NCBI GenBank assembly: GCA_003601785.1
Contig: PIYA01000006.1
Location: forward strand, 1-18,362
Direction: 5' to 3'
DNA: 18,362 nt
Source: Candidatus Bathyarchaeota archaeon
GTDB taxonomy: Archaea; Thermoproteota; Bathyarchaeia; Bathyarchaeales; Bathycorpusculaceae
The translations under genes were made by a program, and so were the position numbers. A model generated the notes under the pieces. The model had not been told where the DNA came from. It made no database searches and saw only the letters and a list, made by a program, of their open reading frames with translations. This document shows positions 1 to 5,960 of this stretch, piece by piece (the first letter of the stretch is position 1; each line of letters begins with the position of its first letter).

Positions 1-161
1 TCATCTTTCAATCTGTTTACTTCGTCTTCGAGACCCTTGGCCTTTTCATTTAACTCCACAATCTCCCTAAGCTGTCCTATCTCCTCTAAAAGCGCAGTCT
101 TCTCCTTCTCTAAAGCCTTAATCTTCTCCTCTAATTTAGACTTCATTTCAACAACCTGCAT
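1..161 (-). CDS. Coiled-coil protein, N-terminal part (runs off left edge)
   Basis: An open minus-strand frame begins at ATG 161 and is still open at base 1, giving 53 visible residues. Nearly every residue fits an amphipathic helix with Leu/Ile/Val at heptad spacing and many Glu and Lys, so this is a long coiled coil. GGTGA lies a few bases before ATG 161 and looks like a Shine-Dalgarno site; in-frame GTG (170, 173) and TTG codons upstream are alternative starts. A TATA-like AT-rich box (195-206) lies about 40 bp upstream. It is divergent from the zinc-ribbon/coiled-coil gene at 259, so the two may share a regulatory region and a complex; that is inference. The function is not recognisable because the C-terminus is outside the window. 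Confidence 0.6.
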   Translation of the reverse strand, partial: MQVVEMKSKLEEKIKALEKEKTALLEEIGQLREIVELNEKAKGLEDEVNRLKD

Positions 162-194
162 AGCCTTCACCACGAACTTGATTTTACTTTCTTG

Positions 195-227
195 CAATTA
201 TAATTTACTGCAAAACAAATTTTAAAC
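195..227. promoter_or_regulatory. Divergent promoter region with two TATA-like boxes
   Basis: The minus-strand box (195-206, AAATTATAATTG on that strand) is about 40 bp from ATG 161. The plus-strand box (TTTTAAAC, 220-227) is about 35 bp from TTG 259, which also has GAGGGT at 248-253 as a ribosome site. Spacing fits archaeal TBP/TFB promoters with short leaders. No start site has been mapped. Confidence 0.4.
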
Positions 228-258
228 TCGTAGAACTACAATAAATAGAGGGTATAAT

Positions 259-564
259 TTGGTTAAATGTCCTAAATGCGGAACAGAGGTCACAAATCCG
301 ATTAAGACATGGCCTCTCCCGCGAAGGTTTGGGAAGCAAGGTGGAAAATCCGAGCTTGTGATGGGACTGTTTGAATGTCCAAACTGTAAGGCTAGGTTTA
401 GGGCTGCTGTGAAGGCTGAAGCTAAACCTGAAGAAACGATAAGTATTAAAAACATGGTTGAAAGAATAAAAGGTATAAAGGGAGAGCTTATGCAGACTCT
501 GAAAAATCTGCGTGAAAAAATAAAGACTCTGGAAACTGAACGAACGTGCAAACTTGATGATTGA
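259..564 (+). CDS. Zinc-ribbon + coiled-coil protein, N-terminal part (frameshifted)
   Basis: The start is TTG 259, preceded by GAGGGT at a 5-nt spacing. Residues 4-43 hold two Cys pairs (CPKC near residue 4 and CPNC near residue 40), a four-Cys zinc ribbon. From about residue 60 a Lys/Glu-rich coiled coil begins. The frame ends at TGA 562-564, but the coiled coil continues without a break in another frame up to TAA 697. A 4-bp tandem repeat (GAAC GAAC, 538-545) sits exactly where the frames separate. Removing one copy joins them into a 144-residue protein. The family is not recognised. A role as a nucleic-acid or protein scaffold is only a guess from the architecture. Confidence 0.65.
   Translation: MVKCPKCGTEVTNPIKTWPLPRRFGKQGGKSELVMGLFECPNCKARFRAAVKAEAKPEETISIKNMVERIKGIKGELMQTLKNLREKIKTLETERTCKLDD
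538..545 (+). repeat. 4-bp tandem duplication (GAAC x2) causing a frameshift
   Basis: GAAC is present twice in tandem inside the coiled-coil region. With one copy the codons read Glu-Thr-Glu-Arg-Ala-Asn-Leu-Met-Ile-Glu and the reading frame stays open to 697. With two copies the frame stops at 564. Confidence 0.6.
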
Positions 565-697
565 AATTGAAAAACTGAAGAAGGTAGCCGAGTCAAGGGT
601 TAACGCTTTAGAAAGCGAAGTAAGCATGCTGCGTGAAGAAGTGAAATCTCTGAGGGAGCTTTTAGGCTATCCAGAAGAGGAGAAAAAGCAAAAATAA
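557..697 (+). pseudogene. Displaced C-terminal coiled coil of the zinc-ribbon gene
   Basis: This frame-2 segment encodes a 46-residue Glu/Lys/Leu-rich helix (MIEIEKLKK near its start, RELLGYPEEEKKQK at its end) that continues the heptad pattern of the preceding zinc-ribbon gene. The frame is open from base 524. An ATG at 557 could start translation independently, but no ribosome site is obvious. The simplest reading is that it is the C-terminal third of the gene at 259, displaced by the 4-bp duplication at 538-545. If the shift is real, the two pieces might still be translated separately and associate. Confidence 0.55.
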
Positions 698-754
698 CAA
701 AAAGGACAATTTGAGCTTACATCATAACAATTGCTGGTTCAAGCTAAAGAAGGT

Positions 755-1162
755 TTAGGAGACTAAATATTTCTTGTAATACTCTTGAGCTTTAGCAACG
801 GCTTCCTCTGCGTTATTCAAAATTGGATATTTCTTTCCGGAAATTTTTTCACATTTACTGAAGTACTCCTTCACTTTCTTTACGTCTCCTTTATAAATAG
901 CTAAGCCTCCAGCGATTTCATACCACATTTTTGCTCTTAGTAAATCCTTTGCTTTTTCAAATGTCTTTGCTTTTTCAACGGCTTCTTTTAGTGAAACATC
1001 AACTTTTCTAGGATCAAGAAACATCGTGTTATACAGAGCTTCATATACTTCTCTATTGTTTTGACATATTTGTTCAAGCTCGGTTAATGATGGTTCTTTC
1101 TCCGTGTTTTCAGGAATTTTTTCTTCTTTCTTCTTTCTTCTAAACAAGTCAAGTAATCCCAA
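755..1162 (-). CDS. Small helical (TPR-like) protein of unknown function
   Basis: The product has 135 residues and starts at TTG 1162, with GAGGG about 8 nt upstream. The first 15 residues are strongly basic (LFRRKKKEEK), followed by a Glu/Pro-rich linker. The rest is predicted from composition to be helical, with aromatic and small residues spaced as in TPR-like hairpins (for example residues 80-132, ending AKAQEYYKKYLVS). It has no catalytic motif, signal peptide or membrane segment. It is divergent from the DUF116 gene across a short region with a TATA element readable both ways. It is not a recognised named family; it may be a lineage-specific protein-interaction module. Confidence 0.6.
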   Translation of the reverse strand: MGLLDLFRRKKKEEKIPENTEKEPSLTELEQICQNNREVYEALYNTMFLDPRKVDVSLKEAVEKAKTFEKAKDLLRAKMWYEIAGGLAIYKGDVKKVKEYFSKCEKISGKKYPILNNAEEAVAKAQEYYKKYLVS

Positions 1163-1195
1163 CTATAATGCCCTCTCCTTGCATTTTAGAGACTT

Positions 1196-1225
1196 GCTAT
1201 ATAAAACGTGCAGTTAACTTTAAAG
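1196..1225. promoter_or_regulatory. Divergent TATA region between TPR-like and DUF116 genes
   Basis: CTATATAAAA (about 1197-1206) reads as a TATA box on both strands. For the minus gene it predicts a start near 1175 and a short leader carrying the GGAGAGGG ribosome site. For the plus gene it predicts a leader of about 23 nt. A second plus-strand box (CTTTAAAG, 1218-1225) would instead give a leaderless transcript at ATG 1250. Confidence 0.4.
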
Positions 1226-1249
1226 GTTTACTCTGTTATGGTATAATTT

Positions 1250-1864
1250 ATGCCATACAAATTCACCTTTGATCTTTCGAGGATTCCACGCTTCTTCTTT
1301 ACCGAGATTACTAAAGTGGGTTATCAGAAAGGGCTGCACAAGAAAATCGGGAAGATAACGCTTGAAATCGTGAAGAAGTTCAAAATTCAAGAGATGACGG
1401 GTCTCAACTTGTCAGATGCCGTGGTTCTCCTCGAAGACCTCATAGATATACAAGCCAGAAACTTCCTTGAAAGAGATAAGTTCGTGCGGACAAACAAGAG
1501 GGTGCTTTTTCTCCCTCACTGCTCTAGAAAGTACATGGATAACCGCTGCAAGGCGAAGTTTGATCCTGAAATCCCATCCTATATTTGTGCACATTGCTCC
1601 CCTGACTGTTTAATCAACAAGGCTGTTACTGCGGCTGAAAAGAAGGGTTATGACGTTTACATTATACCTGGCGGTTCCTGTATTCCTAAAATTTTGAAGG
1701 CTAAACGTTACGAGGGTGTTGTAGGCGTTGCGTGTGGTGAGGAGATAAAGTTGGGTGGAGAAATACTGGCAAAAATGGGTATACCCGGTCAAGCTGTTCC
1801 TTTGATAAAGAATGGTTGTGCAAACACAATTTTCAGTCTTGAAAACCTGCTTAATGTTCTGTAA
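1250..1864 (+). CDS. DUF116 family Cys-rich protein
   Basis: The product has 204 residues and starts at ATG 1250. It shows the DUF116 pattern. A Cys cluster lies at residues 91-120 (C91, C100, C113, C116, C120). It is followed by the segment GYDVYIIPGGSCIPKIL with C144, then VVGVACGEE with C162, and the terminal GCANT with C190. The Cys spacing suggests a metal or Fe-S site. Members of this family are common in archaea and anaerobic bacteria and are often found near radical-SAM or lipoate/biotin-related genes, but the biochemical role is not established. The N-terminal 80 residues look helical and are more variable. It is a single-gene unit, divergent from the TPR-like gene and convergent with the small basic gene at 1930. 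Confidence 0.82.
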   Translation: MPYKFTFDLSRIPRFFFTEITKVGYQKGLHKKIGKITLEIVKKFKIQEMTGLNLSDAVVLLEDLIDIQARNFLERDKFVRTNKRVLFLPHCSRKYMDNRCKAKFDPEIPSYICAHCSPDCLINKAVTAAEKKGYDVYIIPGGSCIPKILKAKRYEGVVGVACGEEIKLGGEILAKMGIPGQAVPLIKNGCANTIFSLENLLNVL

Positions 1865-1929
1865 TTTGAAGAATAATGTTCAAAGAAAAAGAAGGGAGGG
1901 AAACCGGGGGAGCGAAATTGTTAGCGTGA

Positions 1930-2028
1930 CTATTTCTTCTTTTTCCTCTTTGTTGTCTTTTTTGTTGTTTTTTTCGTTGTCCCTTTCTTTTTCCTCGTTG
2001 TTTTTGTTGTCTTTTTCTTACGGGGCAT
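1930..2028 (-). CDS. 32-residue Lys/Thr-rich small basic protein
   Basis: This small gene starts at ATG 2028 and ends at TAG 1930-1932. The 32 residues comprise 16 Lys, 3 Arg, 10 Thr, and one each of Met, Pro and Gly. Thr-Thr pairs recur between Lys runs (for example GTTKKTTKKTTKRKKKK at the C-terminus), and there are no acidic or hydrophobic residues apart from the initiator Met. Evidence that it is real: GAGGTG six nt before the ATG is a near-perfect archaeal ribosome site, and a TATA-like box (2071-2080) sits about 45 bp upstream. The composition resembles the disordered tail of H1-like or other chromatin or rRNA-binding proteins, so nucleic-acid binding is likely. No family was recognised. 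Confidence 0.65.
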   Translation of the reverse strand: MPRKKKTTKTTRKKKGTTKKTTKKTTKRKKKK

Positions 2029-2070
2029 CGATTACACCTCAAAATCGAACCTTGGTTATTAGAACTTTTA

Positions 2071-2080
2071 TTATATTTAA
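2071..2080 (-). promoter_or_regulatory. TATA-like box of the small basic gene
   Basis: The minus strand reads TTAAATATAA. At 26 bp downstream a start near 2050 would leave a leader of about 20 nt that contains the GAGGTG ribosome site. Confidence 0.45.
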
Positions 2081-2145
2081 TTTTCGCTTCATAAACAAGC
2101 TGGACTATTCGAAAGAGTCTTGAAAAAGACTTTAAACTTGCAAAA

Positions 2146-2307
2146 CTACTTTACTAGTTCCCTTTTCTTCCATCGTAGGTTTTTACTATGGCATTTTCTA
2201 CATTTAACAGCGCTAGGAGCGTTTCTTGCACCACACTCCCTACAGATTTTCATGTAAAGCCTGTGTTTTTGAGCTATGGCTTTTTTAATGGGGTCCATAA
2301 CTGGCAT
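2146..2307 (-). CDS. rpl40e: Ribosomal protein eL40 (L40e)
   Basis: The product has 53 residues and is read from ATG 2307 to TAG 2146-2148. It is a component of the large ribosomal subunit. It matches the archaeal eL40 pattern: an N-terminal MPVMDPIKKAIA segment, then a zinc finger with C22-x2-C25-x10-C36-x2-C39 (ICRECGARN and CRKCHSKNLRW), and a basic C-terminus (KKRELVK). Length is typical for archaeal eL40. GAGG lies about 9 nt upstream as a ribosome site. It follows sucD by 59 bp on the same strand, and a TATA-like sequence at 2354-2363 suggests its own promoter. Confidence 0.93.
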   Translation of the reverse strand: MPVMDPIKKAIAQKHRLYMKICRECGARNAPSAVKCRKCHSKNLRWKKRELVK

Positions 2308-2353
2308 TTTGGTTTTCCTCGTTTCGTTTAGCTAGATTCAATAATTTTACTTA

Positions 2354-2363
2354 CAAATATACT
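2354..2363 (-). promoter_or_regulatory. Possible TATA box for eL40
   Basis: The minus strand reads AGTATATTTG just beyond the sucD stop. It predicts a start near 2332 and a leader of about 25 nt containing GAGG. Confidence 0.35.
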
Positions 2364-2366
2364 TTT

Positions 2367-3239
2367 CTAAGACAGCTTTCTGAGCAACAGTCCTGCGATG
2401 TCACTCGGCTTCTCCGCCACGTCTACACCGGCGTTTTTAAGCGCTTCAATTTTGCTTTCAGCGGTTCCAGCTTTTCCCATGATTATTGCTCCGGCGTGTC
2501 CCATTCTTTTTCCGGGGGGTGCCGTGCGTCCAGCTATGAATGCTGCCACCGGTTTCGGATAGTTCTCTTTTGTGATGTATTCTGCTGCAAGTTCCTCAAG
2601 GTTTCCACCGATTTCCCCTATTAGGACAACGGCTTCTGTTTGAGGGTCTTCTCTGAACATCTTTAACACGTCTACAAAGTTTAAGCCTGTGATTGGATCT
2701 CCTCCTAAGCCTAGACATGTGGATTGTCCTAACCCGTTTCTCGTTAAGCTCGCTGCGATTTCATATGTTAATGTTCCGCTTCTCGAGATTATGCCCACGT
2801 TGCCTTTTCTGAAGATGTGAGCAGGCATTATTCCAAGTTTGCATTCTTCAGGACTTATTATGCCCGGGGTGTTTGGCCCTATTATTGTTGCCCCTTGCTG
2901 TTTTGCGTATGACATTACGGAGATTGCATCTTTTATTGGGATGTGCTCCGTTATTGTCACTATGGTTTTTATTCCGTTTTCCAAGGCTTCTAGGATTGCG
3001 TCTGCTGCAAATGGGGCTGGAACAAAGATTATTGAGGCGTTAGCCTCGTGTTTTTCTAGGGCTTCCTCAACTGTGTCGTAAACGGGAACGTTGTGAATTC
3101 TTGTTCTGCCTTTTCCAGGGGTTACGCCTGCAACTATTTTTGTTCCGTACTCAAGCATCAGTTTTGTATGGAAGCTTCCTTGTTTCCCGGTTATACCTTG
3201 AACTATTGCCTTTGTGTTTTTGTTAACTATTATAGGCAT
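2367..3239 (-). CDS. sucD: Succinyl-CoA synthetase alpha subunit
   Basis: The product has 290 residues, the usual length. With SucC it interconverts succinate + CoA + NTP and succinyl-CoA + NDP + Pi. Residues 1-120 form the CoA-binding Rossmann domain (AIVQGITGKQGSFHT, then TPGKG). IIGPNTPGI and the ligase domain follow. The phosphorylated His is H248 in the motif GKRMGHAGAI. The ATG start has GATGAGGG close upstream, and it lies 15 bp after sucC, clearly co-transcribed. Related malate-CoA ligase alpha subunits share these motifs, so succinate specificity is inferred from similarity to the common archaeal enzyme. Confidence 0.93.
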   Translation of the reverse strand: MPIIVNKNTKAIVQGITGKQGSFHTKLMLEYGTKIVAGVTPGKGRTRIHNVPVYDTVEEALEKHEANASIIFVPAPFAADAILEALENGIKTIVTITEHIPIKDAISVMSYAKQQGATIIGPNTPGIISPEECKLGIMPAHIFRKGNVGIISRSGTLTYEIAASLTRNGLGQSTCLGLGGDPITGLNFVDVLKMFREDPQTEAVVLIGEIGGNLEELAAEYITKENYPKPVAAFIAGRTAPPGKRMGHAGAIIMGKAGTAESKIEALKNAGVDVAEKPSDIAGLLLRKLS

Positions 3240-3254
3240 TTTATTTCCCTCATC

Positions 3255-4397
3255 TCATCCTTGTCTGGTGATTTCCACAACCTTCTGTGCTGCCGTCTCC
3301 ATGCTTTCCAGCACATGGATTCCAGCTTCCTTGAGGATTTTTTTCCCTTCCTCCTCGTTTGTTCCCACGAGCCTTATAACCGTTGGTTTAGTCACTCTCA
3401 TTTTCTCTCTTGCTTCTAAGATTCCCCTTGCAACTTCGTCGCAACGAGTTATTCCTCCTAAAATGTTTATGAACAACGCTTTCACGTTTGGGTCTGAAAG
3501 CACTATTTTGAGGGCTGCGGCTATTTTTTCTGAGGATGCTCCTCCACCGACGTCTAGAAAGTTTGCCGGTTCACCGCCGTAGTATTTGATTGTGTCAAGC
3601 GTCGCCATCACAAGTCCCGCTCCGTTACCTATGACGCCTATATTCCCGTTCAGTTTGACGTAGGCTAAACCGTTTTTTATGGCTTCCAATTCTTGTGGAG
3701 CTAGTTCGCTTTCACCCTCTAACAGCCTTTTTCTGAATTCTTGGTGGCGGAATAAAGCGTTGTCATCCATTATTATACGTGCGTCCGCCGCGACAAATCT
3801 TCCATCGATGGTTTCGGTTAACGGGTTCATCTCGATCAGTTCTGCGTCGTAGTCTACGCCAGCGCGGTATAAGCCCAAGAAAATCTTTTCAAGTTCTAAG
3901 AGCTGACTGCCACTGTATCCCATTTTCCTTGCGATCTGCCTTGCGTGGAATGAACGGAAACCGTGTTGGGGATTTATTAAGAACTTTATGAGTTTTTCCG
4001 GTGTTTTTTCAGCTATCTCCTCTATCTCCATCCCTCCAACTGACGATGCTATGGCAACGTAGCTTCTGTTGAATCTGTCGGTTGTTATGCCGAAATACAA
4101 TTCCCTTTTTATCCTTATTTTCTCCTCAATCCACACTTTACGGACGGGTATATCCTTTACACGCATGCTTAACAGCTTTTCAGCAGCTCTCTCCACTTCT
4201 GATAAGGATTCTGCAAACAGTATTCCACCGGCTTTTCCCCTTCCAGCAACCAGAACCTGCGCCTTGACAGCGAACGGTGGCTTCAATTTGGATGCGATTT
4301 CCCATGCTTCCTTCGAGTTGGTTGCCAGTCCACCCTTCGGCGTTGGAACCCCGTATCTTGCAAGTATGCTTTTTGCTTCGTACTCGAAAAGTTTCAC
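3255..4397 (-). CDS. sucC: Succinyl-CoA synthetase beta subunit
   Basis: The product has 380 residues and starts at GTG 4397, with GGAGG about 10 nt upstream. This is the ATP-grasp subunit that binds nucleotide. The N-terminus MKLFEYEAKSILARYGVPTP is typical. VLVAGRGKAGGI (about residues 47-58), EMNPLTE, MDDNALFRHQ, NFLDVGGGAS, NILGGITRCDEVA and RLVGTNEEEG follow in family order. It is the middle gene of a regulator-sucC-sucD unit, with 18 bp to the regulator and 15 bp to sucD. ADP versus GDP preference cannot be judged from what I can see. Confidence 0.93.
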   Translation of the reverse strand: MKLFEYEAKSILARYGVPTPKGGLATNSKEAWEIASKLKPPFAVKAQVLVAGRGKAGGILFAESLSEVERAAEKLLSMRVKDIPVRKVWIEEKIRIKRELYFGITTDRFNRSYVAIASSVGGMEIEEIAEKTPEKLIKFLINPQHGFRSFHARQIARKMGYSGSQLLELEKIFLGLYRAGVDYDAELIEMNPLTETIDGRFVAADARIIMDDNALFRHQEFRKRLLEGESELAPQELEAIKNGLAYVKLNGNIGVIGNGAGLVMATLDTIKYYGGEPANFLDVGGGASSEKIAAALKIVLSDPNVKALFINILGGITRCDEVARGILEAREKMRVTKPTVIRLVGTNEEEGKKILKEAGIHVLESMETAAQKVVEITRQG

Positions 4398-4415
4398 GAC
4401 GTTTTATCCTCCACT

Positions 4416-4892
4416 TTATTTTATCACTTCTATCGCAACGTAAGACTTTGTGTCTTTTACACCGTCTATTGAAGACAGCTCTGTCAAGGCTTCGTCAAGT
4501 TTCTCCTCTTCAACAATCAAAACAGCGTCAACATCACCCGCTACTCTGAAGCCTTTTTGGATTTTGAGCTTTCTGATTTTCTCGTAGGCTTCGCTTCTTT
4601 TGAGTGGTGACACCTTGAGGAATATGAAGGCTGGAGCTGACGATATTCCAAGGGCTTTCAACCCTTTTTCTGTCACGTCTAGAAAGCCTCTACCGGTTCT
4701 CACGTAACCTAGGTTTCTCAGCTTTCTTAAGTGAACGTTCAATGCTTGTCTGCTTATCCCCAATTTTTTCGCCAGTTCCCCTTGCTTCATACGTATGGAG
4801 TACGTTGTTGTCGATTTGCCGTTTTCATATAACATTCGCAACAGTTGCGTAGAACGTCTTGTAAGTTCTCCTTTCAATTTTTCCGCTTCCAA
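4416..4892 (-). CDS. Lrp/AsnC-like transcriptional regulator
   Basis: The product has 158 residues. Residues 12-85 form a winged helix-turn-helix (GELAKKLGISRQALNVHLRK is the HTH, followed by a wing and VTEKGLKALG). Residues 90-158 form an AsnC/RAM-type ligand-binding domain (PAFIFLKVSPLKRSEAYEKI, then GDVDAVLIV and a terminal IDGVKDTKSYVAIEVIK). Such regulators usually sense an amino acid or related metabolite and oligomerise. The start is TTG 4892; another in-frame TTG 15 nt inside is possible. It is the first gene of the sucCD unit, so control of sucCD or of itself is likely. A long inverted repeat in its divergent promoter (4956-5017) is a candidate operator. Confidence 0.8.
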   Translation of the reverse strand: MEAEKLKGELTRRSTQLLRMLYENGKSTTTYSIRMKQGELAKKLGISRQALNVHLRKLRNLGYVRTGRGFLDVTEKGLKALGISSAPAFIFLKVSPLKRSEAYEKIRKLKIQKGFRVAGDVDAVLIVEEEKLDEALTELSSIDGVKDTKSYVAIEVIK

Positions 4893-4929
4893 ATAATGTT
4901 TTGTTAAGCTTAATCTTTACAATAATGTT

Positions 4930-4940
4930 GATTATTTAAG
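4930..4940 (-). promoter_or_regulatory. TATA-like box of the regulator-sucCD unit
   Basis: The minus strand reads CTTAAATAATC, about 43 bp before TTG 4892, predicting a leader of roughly 17 nt. Confidence 0.35.
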
Positions 4941-4955
4941 CATTTAGAAAAAAAT

Positions 4956-5017
4956 GTAACGGTTTAAACATCTTCTTGAATGTATGCTTTCATCGGAATA
5001 GAACTTTAAACCGTAAC
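4956..5017. promoter_or_regulatory. 13-bp inverted repeat, candidate operator in divergent promoter
   Basis: The left arm GTAACGGTTTAAA (4956-4968) and right arm TTTAAACCGTAAC (5005-5017) are inverted with 12 of 13 matching positions and a 36-bp spacer. The right arm abuts the TATA-like box of alba and the left arm lies upstream of the regulator's box. This suits a regulator that dimerises and loops DNA. The TTTAAA cores could alternatively be TATA elements. Confidence 0.4.
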
Positions 5018-5030
5018 GTATTTATTTATC
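5018..5030 (+). promoter_or_regulatory. TATA-like box of alba
   Basis: GTATTTATTTATC lies directly after the right inverted-repeat arm, about 60 bp before the alba ATG. A leader of about 38 nt would contain the GGAG (5070-5073) and GAGG (5075-5078) ribosome sites. Confidence 0.4.
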
Positions 5031-5086
5031 GATAAAAATCGTTATGAAGCCATAGAAAGTGAAAAACAAGGAGCGAGGCGGTACAA

Positions 5087-5365
5087 ATGTCTGAAAGCAA
5101 CTCAGTGTTGATCGGGAGAAAGCCAGTAATGAACTACGTGCTGGCTTGCATAACCCTCTTTCACGGCGGAGCAAAAGAGGTAAACGTTAAGGCTAGAGGA
5201 AGAGCCATCAGCCGAGCCGTTGACGTCGTCGAGGTTGTAAGACGCCGATTCCTACCAGATGTTAAAATTAAGAAGGTCGGCATTGGAACTGAGCAAGTGG
5301 CACCCAGAGAAGAGGGTGGCACGCCCACCAACGTCAGCACAATTGAAATAACGATGGAACGCTGA
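5087..5365 (+). CDS. albA: DNA/RNA-binding chromatin protein Alba
   Basis: The product has 92 residues, typical for Alba. It is a dimeric archaeal chromatin and RNA-binding protein. The signature NSVLIGRKPVMNYVLA at residues 5-20 matches the Alba N-terminus, with R11-K12 at the position of the regulated Lys16/Lys17 of Sulfolobus Alba. The second half shows KARGRAISRAVDVVEVVRRR, a Phe (F55) at the known dimer-dimer contact, and the terminal strand STIEITMER. The ATG is supported by GAGG 8 nt upstream. It is divergent from the Lrp-like regulator, and the next gene (NusA-like) follows after 68 bp. Confidence 0.95.
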   Translation: MSESNSVLIGRKPVMNYVLACITLFHGGAKEVNVKARGRAISRAVDVVEVVRRRFLPDVKIKKVGIGTEQVAPREEGGTPTNVSTIEITMER

Positions 5366-5403
5366 GCAGCGACAATCCTCATAAAATTCAAAGCTCCGCC
5401 GCC

Positions 5404-5422
5404 CCTCCTTTATTTGTGGAGG
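5404..5422 (+). promoter_or_regulatory. Hairpin enclosing the ribosome site of the NusA-like gene
   Basis: CCTCC (5404-5408) can pair perfectly with GGAGG (5418-5422) across a 9-nt loop. The GGAGG is the ribosome site for GTG 5434, 11 nt downstream of it. The hairpin could limit translation or be a weak end signal for alba mRNA. Five base pairs is modest and may be chance. Confidence 0.3.
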
Positions 5423-5433
5423 TAACCTTCTAG

Positions 5434-5943
5434 GTGAAAACTGTACTATGCAACTTCTGCTTGAAAACCGGAATGCTGTGTCCAAAGTGTCAAGCTAAAG
5501 TTGATTCCGGTGAGGTGAGTGAACTAGACTTGAAGGTTGCCCGTTTTCTATTATCTTTGGAGAATAAGTATCCTTCTCTTCAAAACGTTTATTTTCATAA
5601 GGCTGTGGATGTTGACAAAACTTTAGCCATTATTGTTGGTAAGGGTGATGTCCCCCGTCTCTTAAGTTATGGTGGAAAAATCATTAGGGCTCTAGAGGGA
5701 AAAACTGGGAAGAGCATCCGCGTTTTGGAGTACGGGGTTGACGATAGGAAATTTTTGGAGGATTTGTTTGCTCCTTTAAGCATAGTGACCATAAACACTA
5801 TCTGGCTGCCTGATGGAACAACAGAGACGAGGGTTATTCTGCGTAAGAAGCGTTGGAGAAATCCCCCTTTCAATGTGAAAGCTTTAAAGGAGATTGCCCG
5901 TAAAGTTCGCAATATGACGTTGCGTGTGGAGTTTACAGACTGA
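5434..5943 (+). CDS. Zinc-ribbon/KH-domain protein, NusA-like
   Basis: The product has 169 residues. It starts at GTG 5434, with GGAGGT (5418-5423) 10 nt upstream. The N-terminus carries a compact zinc motif C6-x2-C9-x6-C16-x2-C19. After a helix (residues 28-45) comes an RNA-binding KH-type fold with the GKGDVPRLLSYGGKIIRALE segment (about residues 70-89), whose GKG and GGK turns resemble KH/NusA loops, and a C-terminal RNA-contact region rich in basic residues (ILRKKRWRNPPFN). Archaeal proteins of this type are annotated as transcription elongation factor NusA-like. It is directly followed by aspS (about 17 bp to the chosen start), so the two are probably co-transcribed. The precise role is unproven. 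Confidence 0.75.
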   Translation: MKTVLCNFCLKTGMLCPKCQAKVDSGEVSELDLKVARFLLSLENKYPSLQNVYFHKAVDVDKTLAIIVGKGDVPRLLSYGGKIIRALEGKTGKSIRVLEYGVDDRKFLEDLFAPLSIVTINTIWLPDGTTETRVILRKKRWRNPPFNVKALKEIARKVRNMTLRVEFTD

Positions 5944-5960
5944 TTTGAGTGTGTGAATTT

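Noticed and set aside
205..627. Minus-strand open frames of 140 and 124 residues opposite the zinc-ribbon gene
   Set aside because: Ser/Phe/Leu-rich antisense shadows of a Lys/Glu-rich coiled coil. They show no motif, and the plus-strand zinc ribbon has a good ribosome site.
1851..2042. A 63-residue minus-strand frame rich in Lys, Gln and Arg over the small basic gene
   Set aside because: It is the wrong frame. The 32-residue frame has GAGGTG before its ATG and a cleaner Lys/Thr composition; this one ends in unrelated sequence.
1812..2123. A 103-residue plus-strand Ser/Phe/Leu-rich frame resembling a membrane protein
   Set aside because: Its apparent hydrophobic segment is the complement of AAA/ACA codons of the basic gene, and its start lies inside the DUF116 gene.
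3093..4549. Several plus-strand frames opposite sucD, sucC and the regulator
   Set aside because: All overlap strongly supported sucC/sucD coding sequence and show no family motif.
5030..5041. Short palindrome CGATAAAAATCG before alba
   Set aside because: Only 4-bp arms in AT-rich promoter DNA, expected by chance.
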